NCBI GenBank assembly: GCA_021823825.1
Contig: JAKANJ010000003.1
Location: 1-18,526, forward strand
Origin: a bacterium
GTDB taxonomy: Bacteria; Patescibacteriota; Minisyncoccia; Phycocordibacterales; UBA1550
DNA: 18,526 nt
Direction: 5' to 3'
Translations under genes and position numbers: made by a program
Shown: one piece after another, positions 1 through 5,651 of the stretch
How the letters are laid out: each line of letters starts with the position of its first letter
Position numbering within the stretch: position 1 is the stretch's first letter
The notes under the pieces: generated by a model
What the model was told of the DNA's origin: nothing
Database searches by the model: none
What the model saw: only the letters and a program-made list of their open reading frames with translations

Positions 1-63
1 AAGAAACACATAAAGGCCAAGACAAACCGCTAGTACCAAAACGACAATATAGACTTTTTTCAT
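1..63 (-). CDS. N-terminus of a membrane or secreted protein (partial)
   Basis: Reading the minus strand from an ATG at 63 gives 21 codons open to the left edge. They encode Met-Lys-Lys followed by an almost wholly hydrophobic run (Val, Ile, Leu, Ala, Cys, Gly, Phe). This is a typical signal peptide or signal anchor with a short basic n-region, so the product is probably exported or membrane-anchored. It lies 22 nt downstream of the Nudix stop codon, suggesting co-transcription. There is no strong ribosome binding site in front of it. The function cannot be told because the rest lies outside the window. Confidence 0.55.
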   Translation of the reverse strand, partial: MKKVYIVVLVLAVCLGLYVFL

Positions 64-85
64 GCTTAGTAATTATACAATAAAT

Positions 86-532
86 TTATAATTTAATCTC
101 CCCAGCAAGGAACGCGTATGCATCTTGGGCTATTTTCTTGGACTCAGCAAAAGTAATCTTAGCAAGAAGGTCTTGGTATGTGAACCATTGAGCACTCATA
201 ATCTCATTTTCAAAACCCCTCACTGGACCAATCTTATTTTCTTTGGTGATGCCAAGGAAATATTTTACCGTTTTTTCGTACAGTATCCCGTCTTGTATGT
301 ATGAATAATTTTCTGCAAACTCTTTGTTCGGTACAAGATCTATTTTATCAATACTTGTTTCTTCAAAAAGCTCACGGCGTGCTGCTTGCTCCTGATTTTC
401 TCCTCTTTCACTATGGCCCTTTGGAAATGCCCAATGCCCATCGACATGCTCTACAAGACAAAACATATAAGTTCCCTCTTCTTTTTTGAAGATCGGCACG
501 ATACCGAAAGAATTATCTTCTACCGTATTCAT
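86..532 (-). CDS. Nudix hydrolase (MutT / Ap4A-type)
   Basis: 148 aa, normal length for a single-domain Nudix enzyme, which hydrolyses a nucleoside diphosphate linked to another group. The Nudix box is at residues 39-61: G39, E45, then R53-E54-L55 and E57-E58, ending T-S-I. The usual Gly near the end of the box is Ser60. The PKGH preceding the box and the WxFPKG-like strand resemble diadenosine-tetraphosphate hydrolases, but substrate cannot be assigned from sequence. The start at 532 is supported by a perfect extended -10 (TGG-TATAAT, 539-544) exactly 6 nt upstream. That would place transcription initiation at the A of the ATG, giving a leaderless mRNA. It is divergent from the gene at 692. 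Its C-terminal segment shares a QxFTYQDLL motif with that gene. Confidence 0.93.
   Translation of the reverse strand: MNTVEDNSFGIVPIFKKEEGTYMFCLVEHVDGHWAFPKGHSERGENQEQAARRELFEETSIDKIDLVPNKEFAENYSYIQDGILYEKTVKYFLGITKENKIGPVRGFENEIMSAQWFTYQDLLAKITFAESKKIAQDAYAFLAGEIKL
162..190 (-). repeat. Inverted partner of a 29-nt similarity (Nudix C-terminal codons)
   Basis: Read on the minus strand, this 29-nt stretch matches 1097-1125 (plus strand) at 22 of the first 26 positions. Both are coding and both give Q-[W/C]-F-T-Y-Q-D-L-L. Three of the four mismatches in the matched part are synonymous or wobble changes. Confidence 0.5.
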
Positions 533-538
533 GGTTAG

Positions 539-544
539 ATTATA
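539..544 (-). promoter_or_regulatory. -10 box of the Nudix gene (leaderless promoter)
   Basis: A perfect TATAAT on the minus strand is preceded by TGG (extended -10) and lies 6 nt from the ATG at 532. The +1 position therefore falls on or next to the start codon. No convincing -35 is visible, as is usual for extended -10 promoters. Confidence 0.7.
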
Positions 545-580
545 CCAAAATTACTGCTTATCTGTGATAATTTTTTATTC

Positions 581-609
581 TTGACAGCACCATTCAACAG
601 GCGTACCAT
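581..609 (+). promoter_or_regulatory. Sigma-70 promoter for the 692 gene
   Basis: TTGACA at 581-586, a 17-nt spacer and TACCAT at 604-609 fit a housekeeping promoter with a perfect -35. Transcription would start near 616 and leave a leader of about 75 nt. The leader contains a 6-bp inverted repeat (CGACTA 632-637 / TAGTCG 651-656) and a GAAC-N4-GTTC palindrome at 657-668. Confidence 0.6.
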
Positions 610-691
610 CAATCTAGTAACAAAATTCTCACGACTATGTAATCTGCAACTAGTCGGAACTCATGTTCTTTTCCAGAATAAGGAGCTGGTC

Positions 692-1144
692 ATGAATACT
701 CAACAAAAACGAACAGCGCCTGTTGCCCGGCTCATGCTGTTGTACATTGCTGATACCCCAGAGAACAAGGAACAGTTCAACGTGAAGGAGCGAACGTTCC
801 TTGGTCTCGTCAAGAACCATCCATACTCAGGGCTTGGAATCGTGTGCCGCTCTGAAGAGGAGGCCACTCGTTTGTTTAAAATGTTTATCACGCGTGGGCC
901 CGTGGCGGGGACCCCTAGTAGGATTGCAAGCTTCCCGTTTATAATAAATTTTCCGACAATAGTGGATGTCGAAATTCTGCAAATATATGTAGGAAGTGAA
1001 ATTCAGCTTTGTGTTGCCCGTGAACACATACGTTCGAAAACGCCCCATATTGAAGCGCTGGTTAAAAATAGAAAGTACTACCTTTTTTTTGACCTTCAAT
1101 GCTTTACATACCAAGATCTTTTGATGAGGATTTCAAGCATATAA
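692..1144 (+). CDS. Hypothetical protein with Nudix-like C-terminal motif
   Basis: 150 aa, family not recognised. The start at 692 is chosen because AGGAG (681-685) sits 6 nt upstream. A longer in-frame opening from TTG 581 is rejected because that TTG is the -35 box of the promoter. The protein is soluble-looking, without signal peptide or membrane segment, and mixes basic and hydrophobic stretches. The last residues contain FTYQDLL, identical to a stretch near the C-terminus of the adjacent Nudix hydrolase. The DNA there is similar in inverted orientation. No Nudix box is present, so this is not an active Nudix enzyme. A 14-bp terminator follows directly. It forms a monocistronic unit with its own promoter, ribosome site and terminator, like the other plus-strand accessory genes here. 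Confidence 0.7.
   Translation: MNTQQKRTAPVARLMLLYIADTPENKEQFNVKERTFLGLVKNHPYSGLGIVCRSEEEATRLFKMFITRGPVAGTPSRIASFPFIINFPTIVDVEILQIYVGSEIQLCVAREHIRSKTPHIEALVKNRKYYLFFDLQCFTYQDLLMRISSI
1097..1125 (+). repeat. Plus-strand copy of the FTYQDLL-coding similarity
   Basis: C-terminal codons of the 692 gene, similar to the inverted stretch at 162-190 inside the Nudix gene. The shared peptide is eight of nine residues identical. Third-position differences suggest either an old duplication or protein-level conservation rather than a fresh recombination. Confidence 0.5.
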
Positions 1145-1148
1145 ATTT

Positions 1149-1198
1149 GTTGGTTTCTCTCCCCTCTCTACAAAGCGGAGAGAAACCAACTTCTTTTT
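1149..1198 (+). terminator. Rho-independent terminator after the 692 gene
   Basis: A perfect 14-bp stem (1149-1162 with 1177-1190) has a 14-nt loop and is followed by TTCTTTTT. Its 3' arm is also the first part of the 62-bp element repeated at 3004-3063. Confidence 0.85.
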
Positions 1199-1244
1199 CA
1201 GCCAATGAATTCGTTCGTTGGTTGAAAGAGGAATAGTTCTTTTA
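1183..1244 (+). repeat. Upstream control element, copy A
   Basis: 62 bp matching 3004-3063 at 57 of 62 aligned positions (three substitutions, two single-base gaps). It comprises the 3' arm and U-tract of a terminator, then a second small hairpin. In this copy the hairpin is 8 bp closed by a TTCG loop, 1202-1221, with one T-G pair. An invariant stretch, TTGAAA followed by AGGAATAGTTCTTTTA with one extra G between them in this copy, comes last. It lies about 145 nt before the start codon of the phosphoesterase gene. TTGAAA could be a -35 box, but no -10 is conserved between the copies. Confidence 0.75.
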
Positions 1245-1387
1245 CATGGAAGGCGTCATTATAGCGATGGAATTTTAGCTCGTTTGTGATACCGGTGACA
1301 ATTGCAGCCGTTCATATGATCATTTTTTATTTTTAGGAGATGGAGCGCAACAAACTTCATTAACGAAGCTTTTCTAAGGAGCTCGCC

Positions 1388-2968
1388 ATGAAAAAGTCAG
1401 TGGTAGATCGTGCTGATATCAACAAGTACATCAGGTCCAACTGCAAAAAGCTCTCAATCGAGCAGCTTGCGAAAGACTGTGGTATTACGGAAAGAGCGGT
1501 GGAGGGGCGAGCGTACAGAATGAAGCTTGAGCTCTTCAGCCACAATGATATGCGCGCACGTTTGCCTTCGGCAAAGCGATATATCATTACTGCAGCGCAA
1601 AACGCAACACCTATCCACCAGGCTTTCTGGGCTTCGCTCAAGCAAGCTGCGGCGTATTACAACGCAGAGCTTGTGGTGATTCCTGGTCGTTACAAAAATC
1701 CGACAAGCCAGTGGACAGAAAAGAATGCTGAAAATGAATGGTGGGACTCTGCTGTCGTGCCATACTTGTGCAAGGGCCGCATCAGCCTGAATGATCGCAT
1801 CATGATTTTGGGTGACGTAAAGGTCCCCTGGGCCACCAGGTCTCCCTTGACCATGATGGACACTCTCACAAAGGACAAGAGCGGCATCGTAGGGCATCCG
1901 AACCGAGCCTTGCGGTCAATTGCCACTCCGCAACACAAGCAGCCGAAGGTGATGTTCACGACGGGAACTTGTACGATTCGCAACTACACCGATTCAAGGC
2001 AGGGCAAAATCGCATCATTCAATCATTGCCTTGGTGCCCTCATTGTTGAGATCGATGGAGACCTGTTCTGGGCTCGCCAGCTCAATGCTGACAAGTTTGG
2101 TGCCTTTATTGACCTCAACTTTGAGTTCACTCCTACCGGCGTAAAACCGGCAGAACGCGCACTCTCCTTGACTCCTGGCGACATTCACGAACGCTGGGTT
2201 CTCCCTCACGTCGTTCACGCGACGTTTGACGCGAAAGACAGCATTGTAAATGTTCTCCGACCGCAACATATCATCTTTAACGATCTTACGGATTCTCACG
2301 CTCGCAACCATCATCACAAGGATGACTGGCTTACCAACTTTGGCAAGTGGAAATCTGGCATTGAGTGCATTCGCACTGAGATTAAAGATGCCATTCGTTT
2401 CGTAAATGAAAAAACACCAGATGACTGTCAGGCCGTTATCGTTTCCAGCAACCACGATAGGGCAATCCTGCGGTGGCTCAAGGAAACCGACTTTAGAACA
2501 GACCCGGTGAATGCCATCTTTTATCTTGAGAGTGCTTTGGCTCTTGCCAACAGCGCAAAAAAAGATGAAGGTGGTATCGTCTACGACGATCCATTTGTCG
2601 CGTACGCTAAGCAATTTGCAAAAAAGAACGTGAAGTTTTTGAAGCAAGGGCAGAGTTTCGTACTCTCCCGCGTTGAATACGGACTTCACGGTGACCTCGG
2701 CCCCAATGGTTCGCGTGGAACGACCAGAAATCTCTCCGCCCTTGGCGAAAAGGTGACAAAAGGTCACAGCCATGCGGCTGAGATTATTGATGGTTGTTAT
2801 AGTGCGGGAGTCTGTACAGGGCCACTTGAATACGAAGGTGGTGGACCGAGTAATCATTCCAATTCGCATGTTGTGCAATACGCGAATGGGAAACGAGCCA
2901 TTATCTTTGTCATCAATGGTCGTTACTGCCTTGACCACCCCACACCGAGCAAGAGTCGCAAGAAATAA
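1388..2968 (+). CDS. HTH-metallophosphoesterase protein, phage-type
   Basis: 526 aa. Residues about 10-48 look like a helix-turn-helix (LSIEQLAKDCGI...). Residues about 60-250 are an unassigned domain beginning with a strand-rich segment (YIITAAQNATPIH). The remainder carries a complete calcineurin-like phosphoesterase motif series: D265-x-H267; N298-D299-x-x-D302; N355-H356-D357; H434-G-D; G459-H460-S-H462. This family binds two metal ions and cuts phosphodiesters, and many members are nucleases. Size and layout recall phage proteins of the T5 A1 class involved in host DNA degradation; that comparison is from memory and is not proof. AAGGAG at 1376-1381, 6 nt before ATG, fixes the start. A hairpin terminator follows at 2990. 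It heads an accessory block with HECLH and HNH-like genes downstream, and lacks any signal peptide, so it acts in the cytoplasm. Confidence 0.8.
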   Translation: MKKSVVDRADINKYIRSNCKKLSIEQLAKDCGITERAVEGRAYRMKLELFSHNDMRARLPSAKRYIITAAQNATPIHQAFWASLKQAAAYYNAELVVIPGRYKNPTSQWTEKNAENEWWDSAVVPYLCKGRISLNDRIMILGDVKVPWATRSPLTMMDTLTKDKSGIVGHPNRALRSIATPQHKQPKVMFTTGTCTIRNYTDSRQGKIASFNHCLGALIVEIDGDLFWARQLNADKFGAFIDLNFEFTPTGVKPAERALSLTPGDIHERWVLPHVVHATFDAKDSIVNVLRPQHIIFNDLTDSHARNHHHKDDWLTNFGKWKSGIECIRTEIKDAIRFVNEKTPDDCQAVIVSSNHDRAILRWLKETDFRTDPVNAIFYLESALALANSAKKDEGGIVYDDPFVAYAKQFAKKNVKFLKQGQSFVLSRVEYGLHGDLGPNGSRGTTRNLSALGEKVTKGHSHAAEIIDGCYSAGVCTGPLEYEGGGPSNHSNSHVVQYANGKRAIIFVINGRYCLDHPTPSKSRKK

Positions 2969-2989
2969 TGTATTCCCTTCCAGGTTTCT

Positions 2990-3018
2990 AGCTGGTTCCT
3001 CAAAAACCAGCTTCTATT
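2990..3018 (+). terminator. Terminator after the phosphoesterase gene
   Basis: An 8-bp stem (2990-2997 with 3005-3012) with a 7-nt loop is followed by TCTATTT. It is weaker than the hairpin at 1149. The 3' arm again forms the start of the repeated element, so terminator and leader element appear to have been copied as one unit. Some read-through into the downstream genes is likely. Confidence 0.65.
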
Positions 3019-3063
3019 TCAGTCAATGAATTGTTCGTTGGTTGAAAAGGAATAGTTCTTTTA
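3004..3063 (+). repeat. Upstream control element, copy B
   Basis: 60-bp second copy of the element at 1183-1244. The internal hairpin is retained (CAATGAA paired with TTCGTTG, 3-nt loop) although one loop base is lost relative to copy A. It lies 24 nt before the start of the first HECLH gene, much closer than copy A is to its gene. Confidence 0.75.
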
Positions 3064-3086
3064 AATCATATCTCAAGGAGGGTGTG

Positions 3087-3533
3087 ATGAGGCGTCCAAA
3101 AACGCACATTGAAAAAATACTCGCCCTTCTCGCGAGTGGAAAAGTAAGAATAACACTTGTATGGAGATTACCTTTTGGAATTGAGGACTGTTGGGGATAC
3201 TGCGACGAAAAGAACGACAAGGAGATTCTCATAAAACGAACGCTCTGTTTAAACTCAAGAACTCTCATCCTGATCCATGAATGCCTTCACTGGCTGTATC
3301 CGAAAAGGAACCATGGATGGGTGATACCGCAAACACGCAAAATCTATGAAGGGCTAAGCGGCGCTCAACGCGAGAAATTTTCTATTTTTTTTAAAGAGCT
3401 TGAGGAAGCGCAGCATCGCGAAATGGTAATTCAAAAAAAGAGCGAGGCTTATCACAAAAAAAAGCGACTTAAAAAAAGGAGTTGCGATGTTGAGCGAGAC
3501 AAGATGCATCGAAAAGATGATCCAACTTCTTGA
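3087..3533 (+). CDS. HECLH-motif protein 1 (possible zinc metallopeptidase)
   Basis: 148 aa. The core shows H64-E65-C-L-H68, an HExxH zinc-protease-type motif, in a hydrophobic helix context (LILIHECLHWL). It is followed by YPKRN, a WV pair and a helical C-terminus very rich in Lys/Arg (residues about 110-145). The start is ATG 3087 with AAGGAGG at 3075-3081; an in-frame TTG at 3042 lies inside the repeated control element and is rejected. The next protein is a shorter paralogue: both share IEK...LL-x-SG-x-VR near the N-terminus, an NxxxxxLxHECLH core and PKR...WV after it. No signal peptide or transmembrane segment is seen. A third zinc ligand is not obvious, so peptidase activity is inferred from the motif only. 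Family not recognised. Confidence 0.7.
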   Translation: MRRPKTHIEKILALLASGKVRITLVWRLPFGIEDCWGYCDEKNDKEILIKRTLCLNSRTLILIHECLHWLYPKRNHGWVIPQTRKIYEGLSGAQREKFSIFFKELEEAQHREMVIQKKSEAYHKKKRLKKRSCDVERDKMHRKDDPTS

Positions 3534-3801
3534 ATCTGGCAGAGTTCGGGTAAAAATCGTTGTTCCATCAAGCCTCCCGAAAGGAACCTGGGGTACTGCT
3601 CACAAGGTTAAGAAGAAAATTAAAATTTTGAACACAATCCAGATCAACACTCAGGTATTTGTTCTTGTTCATGAATGCTTGCATATTCTGAAACCGAAGA
3701 GATCCGAATCGTGGGTTAGGTCACGTTCTTATCACCTCTGGGGTGCTATGACGGAGTCTCAACACGAGAAACTTAAGGACTTCCTGAGGGGGTTGTCTTG
3801 A
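3487..3801 (+). CDS. HECLH-motif protein 2 (paralogue of the preceding gene)
   Basis: 104 aa, overlapping the end of the first HECLH gene by 47 nt in another frame. The start ATG 3487 has AAGGAG at 3476-3481. It carries H62-E63-C-L-H66 and the same flanking pattern (IEK..QLLESGRVR, KPKR..SWV, then a helix with QHEKL). It lacks the long basic tail of protein 1, whose extension occupies the overlap. Tandem paralogues with an identical HECLH core but otherwise diverged sequence suggest old duplication and selection on the motif, perhaps as a heteromer. Its stop codon overlaps the start of the HNH-like gene, so the three genes are translationally coupled. Function unknown; a minimal zinc peptidase or a metal-binding regulator are both possible. 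Confidence 0.68.
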   Translation: MLSETRCIEKMIQLLESGRVRVKIVVPSSLPKGTWGTAHKVKKKIKILNTIQINTQVFVLVHECLHILKPKRSESWVRSRSYHLWGAMTESQHEKLKDFLRGLS

Positions 3802-4184
3802 GTAAGGGGCCGGGCAGAAAAACAAAACACCACCGGAGGCCACGGAGCCTCGGTGGACGGAGCGATGATGGCAACATCTCCATTGTGACTCGTCGTGAAC
3901 ACGAGGCATGGCACTGCCTATTTTCAAATTTACCAGCTCCAGAGATCCTAGGAAAACTTAAAACGTTCTATAATCTTTTTTCAGAGTTCTCTGACGCTGG
4001 CGAAAAAATAAAACTTCCCTGGTGCGTAACTGAACAATGGAAGGCGTGGACAATTCTTTTTGGGAATATGCTTCTGGAAGATATCGTGAATATCATCAAT
4101 GTGGTATGGATAGATCCGGACTACAAGCTTGTCATAACTTCAGAATTGACCAAGAAGGTTTCAATAACAAGACGAAGAAGGTAA
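3798..4184 (+). CDS. Small HNH-like protein
   Basis: 128 aa, beginning at TTG 3798, which overlaps the preceding stop (4 nt). Residues 11-39 resemble a compact HNH (beta-beta-alpha metal) core: H11-H12 followed by RRPRSLGG, N26, then H35 and H39 in HEAWH. The zinc-knuckle Cys pairs of larger HNH enzymes are absent. The rest is helical with several Trp residues and no recognisable domain, ending in a basic tail. HNH proteins usually nick or cut DNA, but this short form may be inactive or structural. An alternative later start is possible because TTG is weak, yet the HH motif lies close to the N-terminus and the overlap is typical of coupling. It is the last gene of the block before a strong terminator. 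Confidence 0.65.
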   Translation: MSKGPGRKTKHHRRPRSLGGRSDDGNISIVTRREHEAWHCLFSNLPAPEILGKLKTFYNLFSEFSDAGEKIKLPWCVTEQWKAWTILFGNMLLEDIVNIINVVWIDPDYKLVITSELTKKVSITRRRR

Positions 4185-4190
4185 CAGACC

Positions 4191-4222
4191 AAAAGGCGAA
4201 GCATACACTTCGCCTTTTTATT
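4191..4222. terminator. Bidirectional terminator between convergent genes
   Basis: An 11-bp stem (4191-4201 with 4208-4218, AAAAGGCGAAG and its complement) has a 6-nt loop. A T-run lies on the plus side and the stem-borne A-run gives U residues on the minus side. It ends both the HNH-like block and the transglutaminase-like gene. Confidence 0.85.
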
Positions 4223-4242
4223 GCACGGCATTAGGATGTATC

Positions 4243-4875
4243 TCAGGTCCTTGGTGACTTCTTACTCCAATCCTTAATATCGGAAGCTTTTCTTTCAAGG
4301 CGGCTTGCAGGACGGACTAGTCGCTCCCCTCCTTTCGGAATAAAAGAAGTGTGTGGCATATCATAGATTGTTTCTGCTATGTCCCATAAATCCTTCTCTG
4401 CTGTTATCCATTTTGTGCCAAAGCGCTTTAGGTTGATTGGCCGAGAGTAGCCACGCAGAGTTTTTTTACCATTTTTTGATAAAAAATATTCATGAAAATA
4501 TGAAAAAACTAGTTCTCGCGGTGTGTGATAAATTGGATCACGGAACCGCAGCACAGGATGATTGGTTTTACTAATCGCGCCCCAGCGTCCATTTTGTTTA
4601 AAAAGCGCAATCGCATGATCATTATCCCCATTTTGGCGAACTACACGTAAGTTTACCAGCAGGGGTTTTCTTCCCTGTAGCATAAGCGCGACACACGCGA
4701 ACATTGCACCCTCGATGCAGTGAGCTTTTTGTTCCCTTAGTACCCTCCGTGGTGACATGCACGTCTCTCCCCTTTTTTCATAATTTATTGGAAGCGCATC
4801 TAAAAAGTCCTGAATTTTCTGAGGAGTACTTAGTCGTTTCAAGATTTTTAATTCCGATGCAGTAAGTGAATCCAT
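4243..4875 (-). CDS. Transglutaminase-like cysteine protein, uncharacterised
   Basis: 210 aa. C53 in HCIEGAMFA, H87 in DNDHAIALF and an Asn/Asp in SKTNHPVLRFRDPIY (N105 or D113) line up with a Cys-His-Asp transglutaminase/cysteine-protease triad. The following ELVFSYFHEYF and KTLRGYS segments are, as I recall, typical of an uncharacterised family seen in many bacteria. Members may act as proteases, amidases or cross-linkers; the substrate is unknown. No signal peptide is seen, so it is probably cytoplasmic. TATAAT at 4894-4899 precedes the ATG by 18 nt, giving a predicted leader of about 12 nt without a Shine-Dalgarno site. It faces the accessory block and shares its terminator. Confidence 0.72.
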   Translation of the reverse strand: MDSLTASELKILKRLSTPQKIQDFLDALPINYEKRGETCMSPRRVLREQKAHCIEGAMFACVALMLQGRKPLLVNLRVVRQNGDNDHAIALFKQNGRWGAISKTNHPVLRFRDPIYHTPRELVFSYFHEYFLSKNGKKTLRGYSRPINLKRFGTKWITAEKDLWDIAETIYDMPHTSFIPKGGERLVRPASRLERKASDIKDWSKKSPRT

Positions 4876-4893
4876 AATAATGATTTACAACTA

Positions 4894-4899
4894 ATTATA
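4894..4899 (-). promoter_or_regulatory. -10 box of the transglutaminase-like gene
   Basis: Minus-strand TATAAT preceded by TTTTGG, the same extended -10 context as the Nudix promoter. It abuts the terminator hairpin of the upstream gene (4901-4938), so terminator and promoter are back to back. Confidence 0.65.
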
Positions 4900-4900
4900 C

Positions 4901-4938
4901 CAAAATGCCTCGCCCATTAGAATGGACGAGGCATTTTG
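4901..4938 (-). terminator. Terminator after the 87-aa membrane protein gene
   Basis: A 12-bp outer stem (4901-4912 with 4927-4938) extends after one mismatch by CCAT/ATGG. The 3' arm on the minus strand ends in ATTTTG, supplying the U-rich end. It separates the membrane gene from the next minus-strand gene. Confidence 0.75.
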
Positions 4939-4945
4939 CGCGTAC

Positions 4946-5209
4946 CTATTTATACAAACGATTCCAAACGATTGCATAAAGATATCCTAAAAAATATCCT
5001 AAAATCGCGGTAACAAGAACAAGTGCAAGCATCATTGATACACTGTAGCTATCAACCACAAACAATGGTTTCAGCATATGCAACATAAGGAAAAAATTTA
5101 GAAGAGGCTGAGCCCACCCAAGAAGGACAATCAGGGACCACACGAAATGCAGTCCTCCAATAAAAACTCCGGTAACGGCGCCAACCTTGCGAGGGTTAAG
5201 TGTGTGCAT
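4946..5209 (-). CDS. Small two-helix membrane protein
   Basis: 87 aa with two hydrophobic spans (about residues 11-41 and 57-82). A short loop containing LNFFLMLHMLKP joins them. The N-terminus LNPRKVGAVTGVFIGG is basic and glycine-rich, and the C-terminus ends in a basic NRLYK, suggesting both ends are cytoplasmic. I recall close relatives as conserved hypotheticals in Parcubacteria, with no known role. A TTTAAT at 5224-5229 lies 14 nt before the ATG and could be a -10. It is 35 nt downstream of the SWIB gene, so the two could also share a transcript. Confidence 0.7.
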   Translation of the reverse strand: MHTLNPRKVGAVTGVFIGGLHFVWSLIVLLGWAQPLLNFFLMLHMLKPLFVVDSYSVSMMLALVLVTAILGYFLGYLYAIVWNRLYK

Positions 5210-5244
5210 AAGATTGCAAACTAATTAAACCCATTACTTTTAAA

Positions 5245-5502
5245 TTAAGAAAGGTGCTTTGAAACAAGCTTTGTCATTTCAAACATATTTACTACAGCTT
5301 TCCCACCAAAAACCTTTTTCAGAGCTTCGTCAGCATTAATATTACGCTTATTCTTGGGGTCCTGAAGATTTTTTTCCTTGATGTATACCCAAAGTTTTTT
5401 AACAACCTCAGACCTTGGCATTGGACCCTTCCCTACTATTACTGCGAGGTCGGCGCTAACGCTCATTGGCTTCATGAATGCTGAATTTGTTTTTGCTACC
5501 AT
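5245..5502 (-). CDS. SWIB/MDM2-domain protein
   Basis: 85 aa, essentially one SWIB domain. Features are FMKPMSVSADLAVIVG, then PRSEVVKKLWVYIKEKNLQDPKNKR, a D-E-ALKKVFG segment and a closing helix (MFEMTKLVSKHL). SWIB domains are best known from eukaryotic chromatin remodellers, and stand-alone versions occur in Chlamydiae and some other bacteria. The bacterial role is not well established; a nucleoid or topology role is proposed for chlamydial forms. Upstream is TATAAT at 5531-5536, 28 nt before ATG. No Shine-Dalgarno site is visible. Length matches stand-alone bacterial SWIB proteins. Confidence 0.85.
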   Translation of the reverse strand: MVAKTNSAFMKPMSVSADLAVIVGKGPMPRSEVVKKLWVYIKEKNLQDPKNKRNINADEALKKVFGGKAVVNMFEMTKLVSKHLS

Positions 5503-5530
5503 ATTTATTTAATTATTTAATAACAAGAAT

Positions 5531-5536
5531 ATTATA
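5531..5536 (-). promoter_or_regulatory. -10 box of the SWIB gene
   Basis: Perfect minus-strand TATAAT, predicting a leader of about 22 nt. No convincing -35 hexamer is present. Confidence 0.5.
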
Positions 5537-5574
5537 TCATACAGGGAAAGTGTGGGAAGTGCCTAAACAATATA

Positions 5575-5603
5575 TTGACAGAGCATTTAAATTAATGTAG
5601 AAC
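5575..5603 (+). promoter_or_regulatory. Promoter of the deoxyhypusine-synthase-like gene
   Basis: TTGACA (5575-5580), a 17-nt spacer and TAGAAC (5598-5603) form a sigma-70-like promoter with a perfect -35, the same architecture as the 692 promoter. Transcription would start near 5610, about 40 nt before the start codon. Confidence 0.55.
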
Positions 5604-5651
5604 AGTGGAGAATGTTCTTTCACCTGCACCACAATCCCTTAAGGAGGGTTC

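Noticed and set aside
581..691. N-terminal extension of the 692 gene from TTG 581
   Set aside because: The TTG is part of a perfect TTGACA -35 box, and AGGAG sits correctly before ATG 692.
1246..1363. Two tiny leader-peptide frames before the phosphoesterase gene (ATG 1246, 11 codons with stop; ATG 1340, 8 codons with stop)
   Set aside because: Neither has a properly spaced ribosome site and the first is not kept in the second copy of the element.
2015..2938. A 307-codon open frame antisense to the phosphoesterase gene
   Set aside because: It has no recognisable domain or ribosome site, and the sense strand encodes a complete set of phosphoesterase motifs.
3042..3086. N-terminal extension of the first HECLH gene from TTG 3042
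   Set aside because: It falls inside the repeated control element; the AAGGAGG site points to ATG 3087.
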